Source: Collybiopsis luxurians FD-317 M1 (Eukaryota > Basidiomycota > Agaricomycetes > Agaricales > Omphalotaceae). From it: a DNA stretch of 64,000 nt. A program made the position numbers and the translations under genes. The stretch covers positions 280,294-344,293 of the forward strand of contig KN834807.1 in assembly GCA_000827265.1 (NCBI GenBank), read 5' to 3'. The notes under the pieces were generated by a model. The model saw nothing but the letters and a program-made list of their open reading frames with translations. It was not told the DNA's origin and did no database searches. Numbering within the stretch: position 1 is the stretch's first letter; each line of letters starts with the position of its first letter. This document shows positions 1-12,812 of the stretch, piece by piece.

Positions 1-112
1 GCAGGCCTGAGCACGACGCTAAGTATCAATACGAAACGCAAAAATTGTTTCAGTAACTCACAAAGTTGAACGACTGGGCATCAACCGGGAAGAAGAAGGG
101 CGAAATCATGAC

Positions 113-2257
113 CTAGTAGTAGGTGAGATCAGTAAAGGAGCGAGCTAATTGCCAAGTCCCACTCACAGCGAAAATCAATCCGTTGAACAGGAAAGCGCAG
201 ACATAGAACAGTTTCGCATACCGCCCCAGATAAAAATGTGAGGTACGAAAGTGATTCGGAGTCATCGTGAAGCGGAGGAGTGCAATCAGACCATATGCAG
301 CAATAGTAGGAATACCAGCGGCAGACACCAACGAAGTGAATGCCACTGAACTAGGAAGGATGGTGCACAGGAGTGCCGCGCTGAAGATGTATAGGACGGT
401 GACTGCGTTCTTGGGTTGGCCCTCATCAGATACCTTACCAATCCAGCCGGACATTGGGAGCACGCCATCCCGAGCGACAGCAAATACCAAACGCGACGCT
501 GCCACAATCGCGACACTGGTGTTCTGATAAGGTGAATAAGATCAGCGAGAATTGTGACGATCAATAGAAACACATACAAGCATCAATCCGATCACAGCAA
601 TAATAGTCATAAAAATACTCGGTCCTTTCCCGAGAGCCAACGCGTACAGCTGGACAAAAGGTTGGGGTGCATCCAAGGCAAACAACGTGTCAAGGTCGGG
701 TGTGCAGAACAAGAACAAGATTGTCGTGATGAAGCCCAATACACCAGTCGCTAAAGCGCTGGTCAGAATTCCCTTCCCAGCCACCACGCTAGTCGAGAAG
801 TCAGCGACACATACTACACATTGAGAATACACGAACATACCTCGCGTTTTTGGTTTCCTCAGCGATATGACCGGACGCATCAAAGCCGGTCATAGTTCCG
901 GCGGTGAACAAACTAGATGACGAAGTTTCTTAGTGACTGGCAGATAGTGTGGCTCCAGGAACCCACAATGAAAGGATCCAGTTCCATCCCGCAGGAGCTC
1001 CGGTACCGTTATCTTTCGATTCGAGATCAAAATCAGAACACCAGTTTGTAGATAGGAGAGCTTACAAGTCATAGTGAAGACTTCTTTGGCATCTCGAAAC
1101 CCGTAAGTCTTCGAAACTCCAATGGGCAACCAAATCAGACAGAGGAGAAAGTCGAGCATGATCAAAGCTGCCGAGAACTTGAATACATTAGAGTAAAGTC
1201 TGGGAGGCAGGTAATTGATCAGCGCAGACAGGAAAAGCAGCGCCTCAGAGATAGCCCAAATAAGAGCTCTCCATTTGACGTTGTCATTTGAAGTTCCTCC
1301 AGGAAAGTCAATCTCCCATACGGCGAGCTGAGAAACGACATAGTTCGCCGTTGCCTGCAATATTTATCAGGTCACAATTGAGATTGTCCTACCAAGAAAA
1401 CTCACCTGGCTATTGCTGGCGGTAAACGTCATCCAGGCAGTACATGACCACCAAGCGACGATGAAGCCAAAGAAGCGAGCGTACTTCGGGCCCGCACTTT
1501 CTGCTGCCCATATATAGATAGACCCGCTCAACGGCAACGCGGAACATATCTCAGCCAGAACCGCGGCGGTCATCATCATGAAAACCACAGTGATAACATA
1601 GGAGGACCTGCAAAGTGGTAAGATTGCGCTCTGGAACGGAAGACCAAGCCAATATCGAACCAAATTGCAGCTGGACCTCCGGCCAAGAGACCCAAGAATA
1701 AAGCCGACCTGAGGAAAAAAAGAACGAATCAGTAATGGCCTAGATAGAGGTAAGAAAAGGCACACCTAACACCGCCGATGAAATTTAACGCACAGAAACT
1801 TGCTGCAAAGCTTTCGATGAGATGCCAACTTCGGTGCAGTTGCTGGACACAAAACGATATCAGTCTGAGGATTCGAGCAAGATACAGAAAATAAAAAAAC
1901 AAGCCTGTTTGTATCCTAAATTTTGCTACAAGAACGTCAGTCGATCTATAGAAGGCTCCCGATGGGAGCGTGATAAGTAATAACGACACTGGGGCTTCCC
2001 TACGCAGGTCTCAGCACTGATCAGGTTCAAGCGGTATGATCTCAATCCTTGCAAGAAACAACATTGAAACGAGTCCAATGAGTCCTCGACGAAGGATACC
2101 CGCAGCCAATTCCAGTGAGTTATCACTAGAGAAGACGTTACCGGTAAAAAATGCTGATATCGCAAGGTCCACCCGTTGTCCAAATCATTACCAATTGTGT
2201 CGCATCCGCGTCAAGGACGACGCCGCCTTCTTCAGATCCCTTGGAATGAGTCGACAT
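113..2257 (-). CDS. APC-family amino acid/GABA-type permease
   Basis: Polytopic plasma-membrane transporter of the amino acid-polyamine-organocation family; substrate (amino acid, GABA or choline) cannot be told. The start is the ATG at 2255-2257 (MSTHSKGSEEGG, then DADATQL), a usual fungal APC N-terminus. Later exons carry ESFAASFCALNFIGGVR, then AGGPAAIW, AAVLAEICSALPLSGSIY and the signature AESAGPKYARFFGFIVAWWS, then several hydrophobic helices. The last exon (113-505) holds the late consensus block with RLVFAVARDGVLP and ends in TAG at 113-115. About 340 nt lie between the first exon (to about 2192) and the next recognised exon (about 1840); this is long for an intron here and may hide a small exon. 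Transcribed in tandem with eIF5B, 176 bp away. Family sure, exon borders approximate. Confidence 0.85.
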
Positions 2258-2433
2258 CGTAGACCGCGTAAGACTCCTAAGAGGCAGAGGTGACTCGATG
2301 AGGAAATTTTTTCAATCGCGTGTGTGATGTAAGAGTACAAATGCTTAGTAATGTAGGTACAGTAGATAAGATCAATCGAATATGGCAACGTCAAAGCGAC
2401 TGCCCTCGAGTCTCTTCCGTGATTCTGGATCAC

Positions 2434-5400
2434 TCAGTCGACACCGAAGCGCTGGGAAAGCTCAATTAAAACGTGTATTCAGCGAATAGACTCGAGCTAC
2501 AAAGCTTACCGGTTTCAAGGCCTTGATGAGAAGCCATTCTTCGTTTGATACATCGGTTCTGAAAGAGGACTAGGAGCAAGCAATCCTCAACAACAAAGCT
2601 TGATTATCATTACACCCAAACAAGCTCACCTTCAAAACATCAATACTCTGCCTCGTAATATGACTCAAAATTTCATCCTTGTCGTCAAAATGTCGACCAT
2701 ACATCTTGGCCGACTGGTAGACGGCATGTTCGATCTTGACGGCAACCCCTCCTCCCGCTTGTGATTTTTTCACAACCTACAAGGTTGGGCATCAGTGATA
2801 TTGCGAAGAGAGCAAAATGTAAATGAGTCACTCACATCCATCGACTTGTGATTTATCTCCAGCGACGTCCTGTACCTCCAATTAGCAATGAAAAGAGTCA
2901 AACAGACCTTCATACGTACACTTTGCCCAAATCAATAATCTCTTTCTTTTGGGTAGTTGGATCGATCTTGACGACCGCAAGAGGCGTGCCGACGTGTAAA
3001 TTTCCGTCCAAAATGTCCACCCCCAATATGATAGGATCTCGTTTACAAAAAACGGCGATAGTCTTAAGTCGGCAAGGCCAAATGGCCTGAGGTGCTGCAT
3101 CCCTGCGCTTGGCCTCCATAATCTCCTGATTGTAAGCCGTGAACTTGTCGAAGAGATGATAGATGATATCCGCTGAGAGAATTTTCAGTAAAGTGATAGC
3201 GACACGGAGGATAAATATCGGTCACCTTTAAATACAACAATACCCATTTCCTCTGCCAGACGTTCCGCCTCCTTGTCCACGGGAACATCAAAGCAAAGAA
3301 TACAAGCCAGCTCTTTCGCCTTCTCTAGCATGGTCGCAGCGCGCATCACATCCTTCTTGTGTACCGGCCCGATGTTGATTCCAGAAACAGGAATCTTGCT
3401 GGACTTCAAGAAATCTAGTAGAGCCTCTAGCGAACCAAGGGTAGAGGCCTGCACGCAAACGCCGCGACCAGATTTGTCGATGCTGCTGAGCAGGGTAGCT
3501 AGATCGGACATGACTTCCTCCTTTAGATCGTCCTCATCATCATCGGGACCACAAACAAGTAGTCTAGAGCCGGCAATAGCTTTCTCAAGATCGGGAGCCG
3601 TAATCTTGACACCCAGAGCGGCCTTGACCTCCCTGTGATGAACATAGGCAGACTGAAAAAGGACCGCTCAGTGATTGTCCCGAAAGTTTGAAAAATTTCT
3701 AGCGCTTACTTTGATTCGCAGCTCACGCAGCGGCTGAGGAGTAAGCAGGGCTCGGACTTGAGTAACGATAGGCCCATTCAGACCACAAACCACGATCTTG
3801 TCACCCTCATGCAGAATGCCATTCGACAGGACAACGTCGATGGTAGTACCGAGACCTTCGATAACCTTGACCTCGAGAACCGTACACTCGAGCTCCGACA
3901 GGTACATCAACCGATCGCTCATCCTCTGCTGTGTAAGGTTGACCAGAAGCATGATCATGTCGGGGACACCTTCTCCAGTGACGGCAGAAGTCGGGACAAG
4001 GGAGACGTTCCTCGCAAAGTTCTTGTTCTCATAGTAGGGAACCGCATTAAGACCTTCTTCGGCAAAGGCCACGATGGTTTTGGAAAGACGATCTTCAAAC
4101 TCTCGTTGGACGGCCCTTGTTTGCTTCGCGAGAGACTCGCGGAAAGCACCATCCGGTGTAGCTTGCCATCCGTAGAGACGGTCAATCTGGGGAAATTAAA
4201 CGAGATTAGCTTTTGGCTGAACGGAAGACTCTTGTCCGGCTGCACCAACCTTGTTCAGAGCAACGATAAAGGGTGTCTTGCGGTCGCGAAGGAGCCGTAA
4301 TGACTCGAGCGTTTGAGCTTCAAGACCATGCTTCGGGAGATGAGCGAGATATTCTAAAGTTTAAAGAGGGAAACAACGAACCATTATGTCGACCACCAAA
4401 ATGGCGATGTTACATAGGGAACTGCCTCGGGAGCGCAAGTTGGTGAACGACTCGTGTCCAGGGGTATCAATGATCAGCAAACCGGGGATCTTGTATTCTT
4501 GCGTGCCATCCTAAGAGCGCAATATTAAGAACCTTACACTTCGCTCTCTTTAGCGCTGACTGCATTTGCCCACCTTGTTCATAACCGCAGTCTTCGTCAC
4601 GATTGCCTCAACAGGGAAGTAGGTGGCTCCAATTTGTTGAGTGATACCACCGGCTTCGCCTTCCTGGACGTTAGTTTGCCGAATCTAAACAAGAGTATCA
4701 AATTCAGTCTATGTAGCATACGTGCGCAGTTAGAACACCGGCCTTATCGAGAAGCTTTGTCTTCCCAGTATCGACGTGACCCAAGATACAACAAATAGGA
4801 CTTCGTAGGTTGTCCTTACTCCGAGCTGCCAAAGCAGCTTCGTGGGCCTTGGCACGCCGGGCAGCAGCTTCTGCCTTCCTCTGCGCAGCCAATTTTTGAG
4901 CCATCGAGAGTTCGTCATCGGAAGATTCTTCGTCAGAATCTGAATCCTCGTCAGACGAATCCTCTTCAGAAGACTCATCATCGTCATCGGATTCCTCCTC
5001 TGATTCTGACTCGGCAGGTTTGGATTTGGATTGGGAGGGTTTCGCTTGTGGTTCGGCGGGTTTCGCAGGGGCAGCCGGAGAAGGTTCCGAAGGAGCTCCC
5101 TTTGATACAGCGGGAGTAGCTAACAAACATTGATAAGAACAGAGTTGTAAATTATGGGTCAGACGGAGAACATACGTTTGGGGGTTGACTTCGTGTTCGA
5201 AGTTTTCGCTGGCGCAGGAGTAGCCTTTTGGGCGGGTTTTTTCTCTTCCTCGTCACTTGAAGCATCCCAGGAATCTTTCACTCCTTCCTTTTCCTCTCCG
5301 CTGCTGGCATCCCAGTCGTCTTTTGCAGGTGACTCGGCCGACACCTGCGCAGGAGCAGGAGTTTCAACTTTTTCTTCAGAAACGACAGGTTCGGGCGTTC

Positions 5401-6911
5401 TCGGACGTGATGAAGCGGGAGATGCATCGTTCGCAGCGGGTCCCTTCTTCTTACGATTTCCATAAACGACCTTTTTGGGTCCTGCAGCGGCCGCTGGTTG
5501 TTGGAGGGCTTCAATTTGCACGCCGGACGCTAGGAGGGCTTGTTTTCTCATTTCCGCCGCCGCCCTTTCTTCCTTTTGTTTCTTCGTTAGGAGACGGCCC
5601 TCTTTCTTGGCCAATTCACGCTTCGCCTAGAAGAAATATTAGTAGGAATGGTCAACTTTCATTGGGACAGCTACCTTTTCTTTTTCCTTCTTTCTCTGTT
5701 TCTCTGCCTCCTTCCTCTGCGCTTCTTCCTCAGCTTTCCGTTCCTCCTCCTCGATACGTTTTCTCTCCTCTTCTTCGGCTCGTTTAGCCTCCTCCTCCAA
5801 CCTCCTCTTCTCCTCCATCATCGCTTTGAGCGCACTGATACCACCTTTCTTCTTCGTCGCGGCTGCCGGAGGAGGAGGGGCAGGAGCCTCCTCATCTTTC
5901 TTGGCCTTCTTCTTCTTTTTCTTATTCTTCGAGTCGGCTTTCCCAGCCTCCTCCGCTTCTCCGTCGATTTCGTCGGCCTTCACTGGCGCCGGGGCGGCTT
6001 CGGGTGTAGGTTCTGGTGCTGGTGCAGTGGGTTCTTCGGCAGCAGCACCTTCTGCAGCGTTGGCCTTTTTAGCAGCGGCTTGGGCCTTTTTCTTAGCCTG
6101 AATCGCAGTCAATACGACACGACGCCTCAAAATGAAAATTCTCCAAACCTTTTCTCGCTCCTTCTTTAATTTCTCCTTTTCCTTCTTTGATAATATCTTG
6201 ACTCCACCTGCGTCTTCATCGTCCTCATCTGCGTCGGGTTTATCGATAGGAGCTGGAGCTGGTTCAGGCTCTGAAGGTTTTGATTCCTCCGCTGAAGAAA
6301 TGGTTGAGTCAAAGCGCAAATAAAGTACCTCGATGACATACCTGGCTTGATCTCTGCTTCTTCACCGTCTTCCTCGGGCTCAGCAGCCTTACCTTTCTTC
6401 CCCTTGCCTTTCTTGCCCTTCTTACCCTTATCCTTCGACGGTCCCCATTCATCGTCATCGAAATCATCTGCCGTCACTGCTACGGCCTGCTTGGATGCAT
6501 CTTCTGCATCGGAGGCATCTGCAGGCGGGATATCCTTTTTAGCTTTTTTCTTGTCTTTCTTGGGTTTATTCGCGCTGGCTTTGATAGCAGACTATTACAA
6601 TATCAGAAAAAGGCCAAAAGATTTGTAAAACGACGCCCGTACCATTAAACCTCCAAAATCTTCCTCTTCCTCAGCCTGGTCAACTCCATTTTCCTCTCCT
6701 TGAAGGGCTGCAAATGCTGAAAAGCCAGATTTTGAGTTTACGGGAACGTCCTCGTCGTCTGCCTGTTGGACGTTGTTATTGGACACTGATTCGCCAACGT
6801 TATCCCTGTGACCTTTCAGACAGATCGAATCGCCGATTGAACTGATGATACTCGCCAGTAGTCGTCGTCGTCAACCTTTTTGCCCTTTTTACCTTTATTT
6901 TTTGGCGCCAT
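2434..6911 (-). CDS. FUN12: Translation initiation factor eIF5B (IF2-like GTPase)
   Basis: Cytosolic ribosome-dependent GTPase that promotes 60S joining in the final step of initiation. Start ATG at 6909-6911 gives [19 protein letters not shown], typical of fungal eIF5B. The N-terminal third (about 6900-4900) is low-complexity Lys/Glu/Ala-rich and acidic Ser/Asp-rich. The GTPase core has G1 [12 protein letters not shown] (near 4760), a following [15 protein letters not shown] switch region, G3 and G4 (FIVALNK at 4250), then [18 protein letters not shown]. Domains II-IV follow, ending in [10 protein letters not shown], a short exon [18 protein letters not shown], and a last exon RFGVD with TGA at 2434-2436. 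At least ten introns. Its ATG lies 142 bp from the divergent ARL2 start. The C-terminal end reads cleanly through the last two introns, so the 3' boundary is well supported. Confidence 0.95.
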
Positions 6912-7053
6912 TTCACGGTAATGAAGGGAGAGATGGAAAACGTCGCGCTGAGCCTCGACTCAGCCTTGGGTCGGAGCCGGCGGTGCCGTGGGCGCTTAAC
7001 AACTTGACCTTGGACTGCGTCCAAGTTTCCCTCGAGTTTCCCAGTTTCCAGCA
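6912..7053. promoter_or_regulatory. Shared divergent promoter of eIF5B and ARL2
   Basis: Only 142 bp separate the two start codons, so both genes must be driven from this interval or from each other's 5' ends. No TATA box is evident, as expected for housekeeping genes. Function is inferred from layout only. Confidence 0.6.
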
Positions 7054-7934
7054 ATGGGTTTACTAACGATCATCAGAAAGAACCGAACGAAAGAAAAAGA
7101 GATGCGAATGCTGTTTCTGTAAGCTTTGATTTCTTAATCGCCTCTCAATCTACTGATAAATCAAATATTTCCTTATAGTGGCCTTGATAATGCGGGAAAA
7201 ACTACGATTCTCAAGAAGCTCAACGGTGAGGATATCATGAGTGTAAGCCCGACTCTAGGTTTCAATATCAAAACGTTCATGCATGGAAAGTAAGACCCAA
7301 GTGTCTGTCGTTCGACCGAGCTATCTCAATTGATGTACATTTCAATTGTGTTGCAAAACTGTAGATACACTCTCAACATTTGTGCGTAACGTTGTCCGAC
7401 TGGAACGTTCGCTCATGACCTCGTTATGTCCTCATATCAGGGGATGTTGGTGGTCAGCGGACTCTGAGACCATACTGGCGCAACTATTTTGAACAAACCG
7501 ATGCCCTAGTCTGGGTCGTCGACTCTGGGGATCGTATGCGAATAAATGATTGTAAAGAAGAGCTGCATAGCCTTCTCATGGAGGACGTGAGCTACCCTCC
7601 TCCTATGCTCCGCATTCCCTCCCATGACGCATCGTTCCAGCGTTTAGCCGGTGCCTCTCTCCTCGTTCTCGCAAATAAATGGGATCTTCAAGGCGCTATG
7701 AATGACTCACAAATCCGAGACGTAAGTTGGCGATTTTTGTAGACCGAGTATCCCGCTTCTAATTCGGGCCTTTGCGTCTTCCTTTCGCAGGCACTCGACC
7801 TCAATTCGATTAAATCGCACCATTGGAAGATCCTATCCTGTAGCGCCGTCACTGGGGAAAACTTGGTTCAAGGTCTCGACTGGGTAGTGGACGATGTTGC
7901 AAGGCGATTGTATTACTCCTCGACAGCTTCTTGA
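7054..7934 (+). CDS. ARL2: ADP-ribosylation factor-like GTPase 2 (ARL2/Cin4)
   Basis: Small Arf-like GTPase that works with tubulin cofactor D in alpha/beta-tubulin assembly. Start ATG at 7054: [17 protein letters not shown], including Gly2, the Arf-family N-terminus. Exon 1 ends at 7118; exon 2 (7179-7289) holds the P-loop GLDNAGKTT and [10 protein letters not shown] (switch 1). A short exon YTLNI precedes WDVGGQ (G3, from 7441) and [13 protein letters not shown]. After MED a 54-nt GTGAGC...CCAG intron is removed to join [15 protein letters not shown] (G4, NKWD rather than NKQD). The last exon has [11 protein letters not shown] (G5, SA) and ends SSTAS, TGA 7932-7934. About 185 residues, normal for the family. 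Confidence 0.95.
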
Positions 7935-10852
7935 AAGGAAGAAATAAGTTTGAATCAACTGCTATGACTCAACGCCCAATTCTACGGTTTTAGGCTCAGG
8001 TTTAACAAGACGTATGAGAACACCGTTACATTTGGCAGGTAAGTGAGCGAACCGCGCAGAATCATACCTATACCCATCTAGATTTCCCACGGTGCAATCG
8101 TCCACTCCTCTTCCAGAAAGAGTATACAGGTCAACGTCCGTATGCACTACAGACTAAGTACTCGATTGTTGCTCAAAGGATCCTCAGGATTCGAACCCCA
8201 CCTCCCTCTCGCTCGAGCTCCGAGATGCTTCCGCACCGTTAATGTTCTCATCCTTAAGAAAGACTACTTTATTCGCCGCTTCCTTTTTCCATCGTTTTCC
8301 TTCCTCGGGTTTCCCGCTACGATCTCTTTCAGAATATCCTCGCAGATCAATAGGAATCAAGTCATTTTGTATTCTAGTCTACCTATCCCTGCTTCAACGT
8401 TATTGGCTCGCGTGGTTATCGTCAATTCATTCGCGGCGTTGCATTTCCCTAACCACCGTATCCTCCCTCACCCTGTCTTCCCAGCTCATTCTTTAATGGT
8501 GATTTGTCTCAATGTTGCTGTCCGACCTGCATCTCCGTCGACGCCACCTCATTTCCGGTGCAACTTCACGGAAATTAGAGCAAAGGTTCTTCCTGGTTCT
8601 TTTATGTCGTTGCCACCCCCCTTTTGCCTAAGGGTAAATAAACCTTGAAACTCGTTTGATCATGTCGCCCTTTGATATGTATTACTGCTTTACGAGGGCG
8701 GAGTTGAGAAAGAGACTCGTATCTCGCGCTGTTTGCTGAGCCTGCCTCTGATGTTTTGACTTTCGGATCACTTTGGTGAATGACTTGTAGACACTTCCAC
8801 ACCTGTCTCTCGTGGTCTCTCGCGTTTTTCTGAATTCAGTTCCCGATCCCCTCCGAATGATGAACAATATTATTCAGACTTTTGGGTAGATGGGGATCAA
8901 GATCCTGGGGAAAACAGGAAGAGGGCAAACTGTATTGAGGTCATCTGTTGAGCGGCGTTGGCTGTTCCATATGCAACCCCCACTCGCCATGGATCTCCCC
9001 TTCACATGTTGGCATCCAAGTTTTTTTTTTTTTCGCTTTCCATTTTTCCATTTTTTTTTAGAATCAGAGCTCGCAATTCGTTCACAGTCCAAAGGCGATG
9101 CTTTAAAGTTGAAAACTTGAAATGGCTCCATCGTCAAGTTATGATGGACAATTTCAACTATCAATCCCACCGCTGTGTAAATCATTTCCAAAGGAAGTGA
9201 AGTGAACAATTTTCCGGAAAAAATGTTGTTTCTCCTATTTTCTTCCCTTCGTATCGATGTGTAAACCCAAATCTCAACTCATTGTCCCTCCCCCCTCTCA
9301 CATCAGAAACCAAGCGGCAGTAATAGGAAGAGATTGTGATTTGTATGCAGGATCGCCTAAATGCTCCCTGCTACCATACGATTAACATAACTTTTCCATT
9401 CGACGGTGGCGATTGCGTTTTACAATTGCAATCGTCACCCTTTGCTACCTGCCTTTTTCCTTTAACCTTGGTCTGCGGATGCGAAAGCGTGGGCGACACT
9501 GAATTGAATTCTTATTTCAAACGTCACCGGGAGTGCACCTCATATGAAGAATACATTATATACACAAAGGAAACACGGAGCTTTTTGGTTTCTACTTAAT
9601 TGTTCGTTGTTCGCCGCCCTCTTGAGACTTGCAAGACGTCTGAACAGTGGCGGAGGTAAAGTCAATCGGAATTTTAATAGTTTGTATAACGTGTTGGAAA
9701 TGAACGACCTGCCCTTGTTCCAAGCACCGTGGAAACTTAACTGCATCGTATCCCATAGCGGTAACTTAGCCGGGCGATACTACCTCTAATCTTGAGCACC
9801 CAGCCGACCCTGGTTCCTCAGGCGGTACGGCAGACGGATATAGCGAGAAAAAACTATTTGACAGTTCATTCGAATTCTGACCCGTTCGAGATTCGAGAAA
9901 GAAAACCTGGAAAAAAGGCATCCAGCCTGCAACGGAGAATGACCGTCTTATCTTCTCAGGCCGTGATGCGTGATGATACCCAGCAGTCGCTCGTGCAAAA
10001 GCTCCGCGTTAGAAAAATTGAGATCAAATACCCTCGAGATCTGTTGCCCGCCCACCCTATACGTATGTATGATGATGACCATCCGCGCATACGCACTGGG
10101 ATCAGGAAAAAACTCGCTCTCCAGTATTTTTCTGATTCTCCGATGATACGTCGCTCGAGTGCATGAGTGCGGCTGTTACCCAATCATGTCACCATTCTGA
10201 CTGCTGGCTGTATGCGTAATTCCAGGGTGACACTGAAAAAAAGTTTGGGCAAGGTCAAGGAACACATACCAAGCCAGGTACTTACTTCCCCCGCTTCCAC
10301 GAGTCGATATTCGCACGGGTATACACTACCAACGGCGCATCTTATCATCGAGTTATGTTTGTTTTTTCTTTTTTCGGGATTGCATATATTCGGCTTGGTT
10401 GCTGGGCCGTTCTGATGAAGGGGGGAGCCGACCGCATGCAAGAGGGCCGATATGATTTGAATCCAGGATTGCTTATCGGGAGGAATCCTAGGATCTCACA
10501 TAAAAAAACAGATGCACGTGGAAAATGGCGTGAGGGAAGAATATCCTTCTTCTGCAATGCTTAATTGGCACAGAGATCTATAGACTTCATCGAAGATTTA
10601 ACTTCAAAGTTCTCAGACAGTGAGATTTGGGATCATACAATTACGATACACTGCCCAAAAAGAACTGACCCTGATCAAGAATGTCCGCCGGTTACACGGT
10701 TACACGCTTTTTGCCTTCTAGCAATGGTCCATATACTCTCTACTAGAATCCAGTTCACGCGATGTTTGTCCCTCTCCAAGGTATAAAGATCGCCTCATAT
10801 CCTCCTTCCATTCCCCATTCACCCCCCTAGTCTATTCTCCGTTTCGGAAAAC
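7935..10852. other. Long gene-poor interval upstream of the CFA synthase
   Basis: About 2.9 kb with no reading frame that I can match to a family or extend by credible introns. Several frames are open for 60-170 codons on either strand, but they lack good starts, conserved motifs or splice sites. There are T-runs near 9020-9060. The right end probably contains the CFA synthase promoter. It may hold long UTRs or a noncoding transcript. Confidence 0.5.
10782..10788 (+). promoter_or_regulatory. TATA-like box of the CFA synthase gene
   Basis: TATAAAG lies 71 bp before the ATG at 10853, followed by a pyrimidine-rich stretch, a usual fungal core promoter layout. Confidence 0.5.
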
Positions 10853-12812
10853 ATGCCTGCTACTACTACCACTCATCCTTGCGTTCGTCTAACCCCCCCT
10901 TCTTCAAAGTCCCTCCAACCCTCTTCCATCTTCTCCTTTGGCCTTTCCAATCCTCGCTCATGGCTCGCTAGTTTTGGTACGCGTCTTACGCGTTTTCTTG
11001 TCATTTTCTCTAACCCCATTTGAAGCACGGACATCTATACTATCTGTCCTCAACGATGCCATATCTAAAGGCCATCTAACCATCATCGACTCTGAAGGCA
11101 AACACACCTACGGACGCTATCAAGATGGCTGCAATACTGTTCACCTCACAGTCAATAACGATCAGTTCTGGTTACGGCTGATGTTGTACGTCCTTTCAAC
11201 GTCGATTCAACTTGATATCCGCTAATAGCTCGCCTCTCCACAGCTCAGGCGATCTAGGCTGTAAGAAAATTCGATTAGATGACCAACTTTGCGCTAATTC
11301 GTACCTCAGTTAGCGAAGCTTACATGCTTGGGGACATAGAAGTCGAAGACCTCAAAAGTTGCATGGATGTTCGTTGCTCATTCTCCACCTTGTTTATTCA
11401 TTCTGTTCCTGATCTGTCGGGTATAGTTATGGCTAGATAACCAAGCCGGGATGGAAGAGACCCTCTCATCATCCTTCGCTCGGATCTCATCGGCCATTTC
11501 TGGCCTGTACAACTCCTTCCTTGGCCAAACAAAAACACAGGCCCGTTTGAATGCAATTGCAAGTTATGATCAATCGAATACTCTGTTCAAGGTATACCGC
11601 TTTTGATATATATAGCCTTTTTATATTGACGATCCCGCTTGTCTAGGCCTTCTTGAGTCAGGAAATGATGTACTCATGTGCATTATGGGATGAATCGGAA
11701 GGTGGAGTTCGAGGAGACTTGGAAATGGGGCCAACCCCGGGTGACCTCGAGGCTGCTCAACGTCGAAAGATACATCATGTCCTTCGGCAGGCTCGTGTCA
11801 AGCCTGGACACCGCATTCTAGAGTTTGGCAGTGGCTGGGGTGGTCTCGCCATTGAAGTATGTTGTTTGCCTCCCGAAGTGTATCCATTCACACGTTGACC
11901 ATGAACTCCAGGCTGCTCGCACCTTTGGCTGCACAGTCGACACTTTAACGCTATCCGTCGAACAAAAGACTTTGGCAGAAGAACGCATCAAAGCAGCAGG
12001 TCTCGAAGATAAAATTCGCGTTCATCTCATGGATTACCGTGAGATTCCTGCAGAGTTTGAAAAGGCATTTGATGCTTTCGTTAGCGTCGAGATGCTCGAG
12101 GTAATCAGAATTTGATCAGACTTTTTGGAAACTTTACTGATCCTTTCTTCATTCAATAGCATGTTGGAGCTAAGCACTACAACACTTACTTTAAACTTGT
12201 CGATTTCGCCCTCAAATCCCGCGATGCTACGGCCGTAGTCACTGCATCAACGTTCCCAGAGTCTCGCTTTTCCGGTTATCAGTACGTTCTCTTCACGTCC
12301 TTTTGATACGCTTTAATTAATAAGATTTCTACCTCAGGCCAGAGGACTTCATGCGGCGCTACATGTGGCCAAACTCCTGCCTACCAAGTGCTACAGCACT
12401 CATAACAGCTGCTCAGGCGGCTTCAAACGGCAGATTTACCTTGGAAGGCGTGGAGAACCATGCTGCTCGTAAGTGTTGAAATCACTCCTACACTTTCTGA
12501 TTGACTTAAATGGCTTGATTTAGATTATCCGCGAACTCTCCGCGAGTGGGGTCGACGACTAGAAAAGAACATGACACAGGAGATAATAGCTAAAGAATAT
12601 CCTGCTCTTTGGGACCGCGCCAACTATGAAGCGTTCAAGAAGAAGTGGCAGTATCTCTTCGTCTACGCAGGGGCCGGATTCGCAAAGGGATATATAACAT
12701 GCCATATGCTCACGTTCATCCGTCAAGTAAGTCGTCTCTCAATCTTTCATCCTCTCTGTCATTGACTGACGTTGTATTCGAATAGAACGATTGTCCAGAG
12801 ATGTGCGATTGA
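10853..12812 (+). CDS. cfs1: Cyclopropane-fatty-acyl-phospholipid synthase-like SAM methyltransferase (Cfs1-like)
   Basis: SAM-dependent enzyme of the CMAS family that adds a methylene bridge to the double bond of membrane-lipid acyl chains. Start ATG 10853 (MPATTTTHPCVRLTPP); the first intron (GTACGC...TTGAAG) joins WLASF to ARTSILSVLNDAI. The N-terminal part has EGKHTYGRY and GDLGFSEAYMLGDIEVEDL. The core holds MMYSCALWDES (conserved Cys region), the SAM-binding loop ILEFGSGWGGLAIE, TLSVEQKTLAEERI, and FVSVEMLEHVGAKHYNTYF. The C-terminus has GVENHAAHYPRTLREW and FAKGYITCHMLTFIRQNDC, ending MCD and TGA at 12810-12812. About eight introns. In Coprinopsis cinerea a cyclopropane synthase gene, cfs1, is needed for fruiting initiation, so a developmental role is possible here; this is inference from the family. 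Confidence 0.9.

Noticed and set aside
5648..6323. Long plus-strand Ser/Phe/Leu-rich frames opposite eIF5B
   Set aside because: They are antisense shadows of the Lys/Glu/Ala-rich eIF5B N-terminal region.
8175..8225. Possible tRNA on the minus strand (GGGGTTCGAATCC T-loop-like word)
   Set aside because: The T-stem pairs only three positions, and no acceptor, D or anticodon stem can be formed around it.
9792..10166. Open plus-strand frame of about 124 codons
   Set aside because: It begins at TTG rather than ATG, shows no domain, and has no supporting introns.
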